Assembly (NCBI GenBank): GCA_022829145.1
Contig: CM040748.1
Coordinates: 23,816,501 to 23,880,500, forward strand
DNA length: 64,000 bases
DNA from: Albula goreensis
Lineage: Eukaryota; Chordata; Actinopteri; Albuliformes; Albulidae
Direction: 5' to 3'
Position 1 is the stretch's first letter. Every line of letters begins with the position of its first letter. A model generated the notes under the pieces. That model searched no databases and was not told the DNA's origin. It saw only the letters and a list, made by a program, of their open reading frames with translations. Both the position numbers and the translations under genes were made by a program. Positions 54,851 to 64,000 of this stretch are shown here, in pieces.

Positions 54851-57800
54851 CCTGGGGATCTGCTCCAATGCAAATCAATGTCCGTGTGTAGTTCTTTCCC
54901 TCTCTCTGTCTGTCACTCTCCTTGCTCTGTCCCCTCTTCTTGCTATAGTGGGAGTCGCCTGTGTGACATGGCAGAGTTAAAGTGTGGCTACCTGTCCCAG
55001 CTCCGCCCTGGGAACAGGTGTGCCGACACCCAGACATTTATCTTGTTCCACCGGACCGGGTGGACCTGTTTCACGTTCTCATTCTTGCTCACTCTGGCCC
55101 TGTTTCTCCTTAACTCCATTCAGTTTCAATGTTTTTATCATCAGTGAGTCTTGGTCTAAAGAAAATACTTTGTATGAACTTTATTTTCTCTGATGCCCAG
55201 GAGTTTAAATAAAGAACACATTTTTAGCAATGATCATAACTTATTGTGGCAAAAGAAGCCATGATAAAGACAAGAAAAAATAAACCTCAAACTCTACAAG
55301 AGAGTCTTTTGTTTCTACATTTTAGTGAGAGGGTGAAACTGAGTAATGTCAACAAATGAATCTTTTGAATGCAAGTTTTAGACCATTTACAAAGATTAAA
55401 TCAGTCTTGGAGGCAAGTAATTTGAAAATATACCTGGGTCACAATATGACATCAAACTGTCAAATTAAACACTTAGGAGAAAGAGGGTGTGAATTGCTGC
55501 GTAAGTATTGCTTAAGGGGAAGGAGTGCTGGTGACAGGGCGGTGTATTATTTATCAATAAACAGCATTCTTGTTAAACAACACATTTTAAAGGCACATTT
55601 GACTCATCTTGATGTTCTTTTGTGATATCATATCCTGTAGTTTAAAAATAGTGTTGAATAATGATCCAAAGCTGAAAATTAACATGTCAGTGGAAGCATG
55701 AGAAATTAGGCCATAGAAGTCAGATTTCCCATGTGCTGTGACATAAGGTCTCACATAAATATGATGAAGCTGTCATGTTCATAGGGTCACTGAGCAAATG
55801 GGGGGCTACTTTGCAGACTAGTTCCATGAACTCCTAGGTCAACATTGCCTACTTCCATTTTAGAGTTTTTACTTTGAGTAAAATCAGGAAGTTTGTATAA
55901 ATGAAAATAAAATTTGTTCTTTACCAAAGTACAAATGTCAGCTAAGGAAATTCTGTTGAATGCAAAATTTTTGCTTACATTGTTTTCAGGCTTGGATTAT
56001 GATCAAATCTGTGCCTATGCAGGACTGATGCATGAGGCTGGTTGGATTTGACTGTGGAGAGCTAAGCATCCATCCTTTAGAGATGTTAAACAGAGGCCCT
56101 GACTCACAGTCATCATCAAGTTCCCAGGACACATTTCCTAAGAGTAGAAGTGTTAGCCAGGAGCCCTCCATATTCCCCCAAATCACCATTACAAAAGGAA
56201 CGGGGTTCTCAGGTGTCTGGTTAATCAAAGGATTCAAAATGTTTAGTTATTGGGGAAAACAGGTCAGTGACAGTTTAATGTACCATTTTAGGGTTGATGA
56301 AGTCTCATTTTATGACCACTATAATACACATAATATGGGTTGCAAAACATGGGCTGGTGCCAATAACCAAGAAAAGTCTGTAGAGGAGAACTGCACTAGT
56401 TCTGTTTGTATGCAAGCTTATGGAGGGTGCTTCTTGCAACTCAAGTACAAATTCTGGGATTAATCAGGTAATGATGAATGGTATTTTTTGAGATGTTGCA
56501 TCCAAATGGTCACCATTATACTAGATGTTTTAACTCTATGGAGCATTGGGAAGGTTTCAGCATGTCTTCAATCATTTCAATCTACCCACAGTCTACCGTT
56601 GTAGTAGTTCTTTCATAAAAAAGACACACACCTGAGTCCCACTGCCATTTTAGCATGACACACCTACAACAGGAGGGGGAGGGGGCATCCTTGCCCTGAC
56701 CTGTTCTCGTGCTTAAATGTGGCAAACATCTCACCCCTTTAGAACTTAATGCTGCAAAAAGCCGCAGTGGTGTTAAATACTGTTCAATAAACCTGCTTTT
56801 AAGGTCTGGAAGTATGCTAGGTTTAACTCTACAATTATCACTGCAATTACCACGCATGTAATTAATCATGGCATTTTGTTGTGAAATGTTATTGCATCCT
56901 ATTCCTAGAAAGTCTGAATAAATATGGAATTCTTGAATACTATTCAAACTTTTTTTAAACACAAAGTTTTCACCCAGTGTGAGAAAGTCCATGACAGGCA
57001 GACAAATTAAATGTCCTTCTGATTTTAACCTTTGCAACAAATATATGGTGCTGTGTGTAACTGCCATTTATATCCATTATAACAATGGTTTATGAAGGTT
57101 TGGTGTAGTCCAGCAGCCTCTATTAACTTTCAGTGAAGCATTTATTTTATTGGTCTGTGCAGTGTTATTTGTGCACTTACTGTACATTGCTTTTGTTGTA
57201 TTATACACTTCACATAGACATAAAAAGCCAGTCATGTTTCTTGTAAGTGGGGAGATGGAACTTCTTGAAGCACTAGATTTACAGATTTTTCCCACTGTCA
57301 ATCTTGAGCTGCTGGTGGCCTCAGGAAGTTTCACAACTTTTTTGAACAAGTTCAAAATGTAGCATTGTGAAACACCCCAATTCCATTTGTGCATATTGCT
57401 TGCATGGTGAGAGAATTGTTTACTTTACAATTTTTTAGTTTAGTTGTACTTTAATGACTTGCATTCAAATTTACTGAAATCAGTTTTGACTTTGTACTTG
57501 TCCATAAAAATCTGAACACAGGTAAATGAATTGAAGAGACAAAGTGACAACAGATGCATTCTGTAGTCATGACTCACTCATAGAGAATTCAACTTTAAGA
57601 AAAGTCCGTTTTTTTTTTTTTTTTTTTTTTAGGTAATTACTGCCACAACTCAGAATACAGAAATAAGTAGCAGAGTGGTGACGTAAAAGACAAAGGGGCA
57701 TCACTTTTCCTATTTCCTTCATTTACACACAGTGGCTATGATCTGGACAGCAATGTCACATCCGTACTATATGTAATACTGTACATTTCTGCACATGGGC

Positions 57801-60006
57801 AGTAGTTTTAGTGCATTCCTCTCCATTTTCAGATTTGTATCATTGTGCAACACCATTTTAAACTACAGAACTTGATATACAGCTGAAACAATCACCAAGA
57901 TGGGTCAAGTGTATCATCATTTTGATGCTACAAATTGAGGCATTTAAATGTTGTCCTTGCCTTCATAGTACTTGATATGCAATTGGGCTAAACCCCTCCA
58001 CATCAGGAGAGCTGAGCTGATAGAACCGTGGAATGTTGCCATGCAACTACCATGGCAACCTCAGGTCGAAAGCCCACATTTTTGGAATTCTCTTTCCCAG
58101 CTCAGGGCCCATAATCAAGGCTCTAAAGCCCAGCGTTCTTATTGTGCTTCTGCAACATAAAAAATCTCACAATAGGGAACCATTGGCAAACTTGGGAGTG
58201 GAGGAATGTCTTGGCCAAAGGCCACAACACTTTCCAATACAGTACAGACACACCTTAAGAATAAAAAAAAAAATGAGCCCAAAAATACCATCAACCTAAA
58301 ACGTACGTGGGGTGGAGGGTGCAGATGGTCTCAGCACAATCAGGTATAAAGGCGAGATCACCACCTCATATCAAAGGGGAAAATGTGATCAACAATGTGA
58401 TCAATGATTGTAATTCAGCTTGTGTGACTCAGTGTTCCTCTGACAATGCCGTCCATTGTTTACCATCTAATTAAAAAGCACAAAAGTTAACAGGGGAAGG
58501 CAATCCACCTGCTGTTTACCTGTACAAAAGGAAAGAAAAAAGTTTGCCATTTCTTTTTGGTCAAGGGGGCGTGGTAGAGGAAATAATAGCAAAGAAATCG
58601 TACGGAGGTACAATGCTAAAAATTGTGGTTGTGAACAGGGAATTCTTTGAATCAACAAGTTGCTATAGCAATAACTACGCACCCAGAAAGTGGAAAAAAG
58701 GAAACAAGATAGTATGTAAAGGGGAGTGACTGAAAAATCTGAAACAATTGAGATCAGTCACCCATTAAAATATGAAGTTTCAAACCTGCAACTTTTCAGG
58801 TTTCCATAGTTACTGTACATTCCTATTAAAAGAACAAGACCAAAAAGACCATAGGCCAAAATAAACAAATCATTAGCACATTGAGAATCAAAATGAAACT
58901 GCTCTAAAATACCAACACAGTAAGCATTTTAGGGTGCAAACAGTGCATCACTTTCTTAACCATTCCTTAAAACAGCATTCCTGCATTACATAGTTTCAAC
59001 ATGCACATACCTCAGCTTTAATTTAATATACAACAGAAACGTGATCAGAGTGATCCATTAGAGTACCAAATTATTTGCTGGTAACCAACTTTTTTTTTTT
59101 TTTTAAAAGGATGGTACTTCAGGATGGTTTGGTTTTACAGTTCGGGGACATGCCAAAGTAAATATCCTCTTGTTTGACACGTAAAATAAAGTGGGACAAT
59201 GAGCCAACCACTCTTGATATGGTTGGTATCATGAAGATTTGGATGTCAACAATTCTGGGTCATTAGGAAAATGTAAGTGCAGTGTGTATATACATGCCCC
59301 TTTTCGTTTGCACCCAATGGATATTTACTGAAGAATACAGCTACACCCGAGTAAGAACATTAAACTCTCATACAAACATCCAAGCTTACAAAGCCAAAGG
59401 AATCAAGTGGAAATGACTAGTTTCACCTTCTACAGAACAAAAGTTTACACAAAGCATATCATTTTGTTCCATTTCCATAAGCCATCCTTAATACCCACAT
59501 CAGTCTCTCACACAAACACATGCAGAATGTGGACACAGGCCAAACAGGCACAAACAGCACTGCTTTGAAATGGACAAGCTCTTGGAACCAGTGAGGAAGA
59601 CTGATACAGATCTGTAGAGGAATTGTGCGGGAGGTGACAGCAGGACCAGATAAAATTCCCCACTGAGAATCACTACTATGTTGCGCCTGCGGTTTCAGCA
59701 GGTGTGTCTGTCTCAGAGTCAAGCACACGCCCCACAGTGGTATTCACCTCACCAACACCCACGCTTGCAAGAGAGAAACACAGATCGCACTGACCTTCAG
59801 TCGAGACCGTAGCACCCTCTGCAAGTGCAAAACGAATTAATGGGGGCAAAGTTAACCACCGTCTCTTCCACTCCACTCAAGTTAAGCAGGAGCCAAAATC
59901 ATTCCTCAGGCAGACAACCCATTCAAACATAGTGTTGACAGTCAGAGACACACAGACACACACAAAAAAAAAAAAAAAAACCAAGAATGACAGAAACCTG
60001 TGTCAT
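54851..60006. other. Intergenic stretch upstream of evpl
   Basis: Holds the evpl promoter (not resolved; the GC-richer part is 54940-55070) and otherwise AT-rich sequence. No exon of a known family was recognised. A 161-codon open frame on the minus strand (56582-57067) has no familiar motif and no splice or codon evidence. A 22-base T run lies at 57609-57630 and an A run near 59963-59980. Confidence 0.4.
55990..56240 (+). mobile_element. Probable interspersed repeat of unknown class
   Basis: Includes GATGTTAAACAGAGGCCCTG, AGAGTAGAAGTGTTAGCCAG and nearby pieces resembling a common fish repeat (..taaacagaggtcctgactc..agagtaggggtgttaaccc..). Class and limits are uncertain. Confidence 0.35.
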
Positions 60007-60012
60007 TTTATT
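60007..60012 (-). terminator. srp68: Candidate srp68 polyadenylation signal
   Basis: First clear AATAAA on the minus strand downstream of the srp68 stop (61659), giving a 3' UTR of about 1.65 kb. A nearer variant signal cannot be excluded. Confidence 0.35.
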
Positions 60013-61367
60013 AGGAGCCTTAAACGAAAAATGATCAAGAACTGTAGTTTTCCTTTCAGTAATTCAATTATTCTCTATGAAACTAACAGAAGATAGTCAG
60101 GCATTAGAGACATGTGTCAATGTGACAGCATTCAAACATTTCATTCAACACAGGTAAACAGAGAGGATCAAAAAGCTATGGGGATACAGCTTTTTTCCAG
60201 ATTTAAATAAGACAAAATTAAGACGTTCGTTTTCATAAATGGGAGCTTCTGGTGGACAGTGGAAGCCGGTCAGACCCGGCTCAGTGTGAGGTTATCAGGA
60301 GCTAAAATAAGGTCCCTTTTCTGGAAAAAGTATCACACTATAACATCAGTTACTTTAGCACAGGGAGAACAACTCTACTTGTCATCAAAGCTAGAGCACT
60401 TACAGAGCAATGTGACACATCCCCTAGACTGGCTTCTGCCTTGATAGCAGTCACTATGAGCAGCTAAGAAAAGGACTGCTGGTATGTGCTTAAAAAGTTC
60501 AGTAATGAAAGATCTGTTCACTATTCCCTCCCCACACAGGAAAATGGCAGGAGGACAGTATGAGAAACAGGTGATGGGATGTAGAAGCAGGATCGGAAAG
60601 CTACACCATTAACAGGCAACCTCAAGAGCCAGATGTTCCCAACTCCTTCAGAATGTAACATATTGCATGGAACTGGCTGTTGAGGTAGAAGTACAAAGGT
60701 TTAACATACGACTTTTTAGTGAAGAAAAACTGCCTTCTCTACTTGGCTGACTCTATGTTCATCTGTGCAGTGATGCAAGTGTCAAAGCATGCAGTATCTG
60801 GATCTTTAAGCCAAGCTTGTAATAATTTCTGATGTTTTCCGAAAATTAATAGCAACTTTTGTACTAATGCAGTTAATTCTATGCTTGACGTATGGCGGCA
60901 CATTTAAGAGATTTCAGGCAACATGAAACTGACCTCTGTGTGGTACTGTCACAATTTCATCTAAACCATTAATGCAGTCATTTTTATAAAGCAAGCTTCC
61001 CCATTTTTCTTGTTACTTTGCTAGGTTTGTGACATTTATAGCTTAGATGCATCATTTCACACAAATGGTTTTAAAAATGAATCTCCCTCAAAGAACTGTG
61101 AATACACTCCACCAGTCAAGTCTGAAACCGTGAGCTTTGTCTGCAATGACAGGTGAAACACAATTACAGGAAATTAACAAAAAGTATACCAACATTAACA
61201 CCGGGTAAATGAAAGGCGCTTTTGAATTTAAAATTATGTTAAGATAACTGAAGTTTCTATCTAAATTTTGTTTCGTTCCCTCAGATCCTGCATGGGCAGA
61301 TGGACATGTGACACAGACATCTCTGGAGTCTGACATCATGGGACATTCCTGACCTCAGAGTCTATAC

Positions 61368-61566
61368 CAGGGGTGACAAACCTTATGAGTGTGCCGGCAT
61401 GGGTGCAGCCTTGTATAGTGGTGCAGCACTACACCAGCTAACCACAACTTCAACCAAGACAGTGATTAGATGAATAGGGTGTTTTTTTTTTTTTTTTTTT
61501 AGTGCTGGACCATGGCCAAAGGCTTCACCCATATCGGCTTCTCTTGGATGATATTTGCCACCCCTG
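61368..61566. mobile_element. hAT-type MITE, about 199 bp, in the srp68 3' region
   Basis: The left end reads CAGGGGTGACAAACC. The right end, in reverse complement, reads CAGGGGTGGCAAATATC, so the termini are 12-13 bp imperfect inverted repeats. Flanks are GTCTATAC (61360-61367) and GTCTAGAA (61567-61574), an eroded 8-bp target duplication. The interior includes a run of about 20 T and no coding frame. It lies about 93 bases past the srp68 stop, hence probably inside the 3' UTR. Confidence 0.75.
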
Positions 61567-61658
61567 GTCTAGAATGAGCCAGTTTTCTAGAGCCCATGCA
61601 GAGCGCTGGGACTAGGACCCGGGCTGATGTGCCTCAGGCCAGAGGCCCAGGACAGCAT

Positions 61659-63486
61659 TTAGCTCCCAAAACCGAAAATTCCCTTGATGTAGCCTGTCAG
61701 GCCGCCCTTGCCCTTCTGCTCCACCTTGTCGTCCAAGGGCGGGAAGGCCACATGATTGAGCGCCAGGTCAAAGAACAGGGGCTTGCAGGGGATTGGCTGG
61801 AAGTCTGGGGGAAACTGCACGAGATTGGGCTGCTTGCCCAGGAGGGTGGAGTCCAAGTGGAAGGCCTCCAGCCGTTCACAGAGTGGCTGTAAGGGGTGAA
61901 AGTGGAAAAAGAAAAAGAAAAGAAAAGAAAAGAAAAAAAAGTCAGATGTCTGCACAAATGAGGCCAGAGAAAACTGATACCTGAAAAATACGTAAAAAGT
62001 TCATAGGGAAAACAACTTTAAACGTTACCTGGAAGGAAATGCATTTACTGAACATACATTTGGCATTATCACTGACACTGCGTTGTCAGTTGGGGAGGAA
62101 AAAAAAAAAGTTTCTACCAGCTTTCCAAACAGCAATCTCACTATTCAAAGCACAGAGTACGTTTCACTACAAATATGAATTTGCATGTGGGAAAATGTCA
62201 GAAGTAAATACCTCTGGTAACTACTTCCATCTGAACCTATGGTATCTGGAGGCAGCATGACCAGCTTTCTATATGCCCAAGTATAATATAACTAGACACC
62301 CAGTCCACAAGAAATCTCAAGAAAAGTAGTCCAGTCCAAAATGATTCTAAAGTCAGAGAAATTGGATATTTAACTACATTTTAGAAATGCCACTCATTAC
62401 TCAACAGGCAATATACTGCATGTTGCATGTAGCTTTACTAGTAGAATTATGGGTCACATTCCAAACCACTCCCTTGACCCATCCTATCCTTGGTATGAGG
62501 GCTGGAAATAAAGGCACCATTGCTGATCGAGACAACCATTACAACATTTAACGAGGAACTTCAACGCAACTAAGCTGCCCTTCATAATCTTTTCACCACA
62601 ACATTAATTTATTCTAGTTGTTTAAATCATCACTTGAAAATGATTACTTTACCCAGAGATCACATAATATAGACATGAGGGGGAACAAAGTGTACATTTA
62701 TTTGAAAACTCATGCATTCCATTGCAGCTTCTTGCACATACAAAATGAGAAACTTCTGATCAACAATTGATCAGAAAGATTATCACTGCAGTTGATAATA
62801 CCCTGCATACCAAGATCCCAGCTACATCCTTCTGTGTGCACACATGTCTCACATGCAATGCGATAAGATATCCCCCATGTCATCGGACAGGTTGATTTTG
62901 CTCTTACCTTATTGTCCTTAACCAGGAGCTGCTGAGGTACCTCTGCAGCGTCCCCTGTGTCTACAATACAAAACACACACCCTTACAGTCTGCAAAACTT
63001 GCTACCCAGTACAATACTATAAAAGAGTTGATTGCCCTGACCACTTTTAACAAGTACTGTTAATGTTAAGGGGCAATAATTAATGTTTGTGAATGGAAAA
63101 ATTACATTGCGGAAGGTTGCACCGGCAAGGTTTATGCAATTACATTTTTTTGTTTTAGGCCTTGTCAAAACATTCCAGATATGAAAGGCCACTTGTGTAC
63201 ACACCACACCAAGCATGACTATCAAGATGCATTATGAATTAAGACTGACCCTTTGGTCAGAGAAACAATTCAATGACAACACATGAATGCCAAAAAGGTG
63301 ACCTTTTTCATGAGATTTAAAGTACATTTTCAACTCCTTACAACAATAAACACTGCAAATCCCTGATTCACTTGCAATCCATAATACACATAATACACTC
63401 TTGAACTTACCCAAAATGGCTGCCGCCTGCAGAGAATACTTCTCTGCATTCACTTCAGAGATCAACTCCTGGACATCAGGGAGATC
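61659..63486 (-). CDS. srp68: Signal recognition particle subunit SRP68, C-terminal three exons (partial)
   Basis: SRP68 binds 7S RNA and forms a heterodimer with SRP72 in the cytosolic SRP that halts and targets secretory translation. Exons 63411-63486, 62908-62960 and 61659-61886 join in phase. They encode DLPDVQELISEVNAEKYSLQ, then a variable link ending LLVKDNK, then PLCERLEAFHLDS..PNLVQFPPDFQPIPCKP and LFFDLALNHVAFPPL, ending GLTGYIKGIFGFGS. This matches the human C-terminus (..GLTGYIKGIFGFRS) almost residue for residue; this region holds the SRP72-binding part. The N-terminal RNA-binding part lies beyond base 64000. About 500 bases of the next intron are in the window, with no further exon seen. 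Confidence 0.93.
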
Positions 63487-64000
63487 CTAAAGACAGAAGA
63501 AATGAAAATGCTTCAAAATCTGCAAACAACACTTGCACAAACATGTCTTTTTAACATTGACATGGACTGGTACTGATTTGGATTAGAGATCCATAAATTG
63601 GCAATGAATGGAGTTGCAGCTTATACAGTAAATGCTTGGTTTAAAATGCGGGGTGCTGGAGAGAGCACACTGCAGCTTTGCTAGCATGGATACGAAGGAT
63701 TTCATGACTGATGAATATTCGTTGAGCCACACTTATGTTATTCAGAAACACCCACAGAGTCAAATCCATGAACTGCAATTCCACAAATGCCAAAGGTTTT
63801 ACTGCACATGGTCATCATAAGAGCGAACTGGAGGCTCATGTTCCACCCATCAGATCGACTGAATCAAAACAGCATTTCCCTTTTTTCCTCCCAATCATAC
63901 ATTTCCCTTTGTTCAGGCATCCATTTTCTTCCTAAACATCCCTCACAAAATGGGAATTATGGAGTTATATTTTATGTTAGAGATAGATCCTAAACTGTGT

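Overview
The window is vertebrate nuclear DNA, most likely from a ray-finned (teleost-grade) fish. The genes have many short exons with GT-AG introns. The proteins are clear vertebrate orthologues, and the introns carry fish-type SINE, CR1/L2-like LINE and hAT-MITE remnants. I cannot name the species. All identifications come from reading translated exons and from remembered family sequences; no database search was run.

Layout. (1) 1-1589, minus strand: the first two coding exons of an iRhom gene (rhbdf2-like); the rest lies beyond base 1. A splice acceptor just upstream of its ATG means at least one non-coding 5' exon lies further right, tentatively ending at 16795. That would make 1590-16794 a ~15 kb first intron containing only repeats. 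(2) 20262-33300, minus: a complete acox1 (peroxisomal acyl-CoA oxidase 1), 14 exon positions and 660 codons, ending in the peroxisomal signal SKL. It has two alternative, equal-length versions of exon 3. (3) 34790-36520, plus: a complete ten1 (CST complex subunit), head-to-head with acox1. (4) 38126-54850, minus: a complete evpl (envoplakin), 22 exons and 1995 codons, with a single giant last exon coding the rod and the C-terminal plakin repeats. (5) 61659-63486, minus: the last three coding exons of srp68 (signal recognition particle subunit); the rest lies beyond base 64000.

The order acox1-ten1-evpl-srp68 matches human 17q25, except that cdk3, which sits between TEN1 and EVPL in human, is not visible here, and rhbdf2 lies directly beside acox1. 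The genes do not form one pathway: iRhom trafficking/ADAM17 control, peroxisomal beta-oxidation, telomere end replication, epithelial desmosome/cornified-envelope scaffolding and co-translational secretion are linked only by conserved synteny.

No wholly new system was found. The most interesting points are the mutually exclusive acox1 exon pair, a hAT-type MITE about 20 bp from the donor of one of those exons, a 27-bp tandem repeat that forms the acceptor tract of acox1 exon 7, and a recent-looking 31-bp minisatellite in the presumed rhbdf2 intron.
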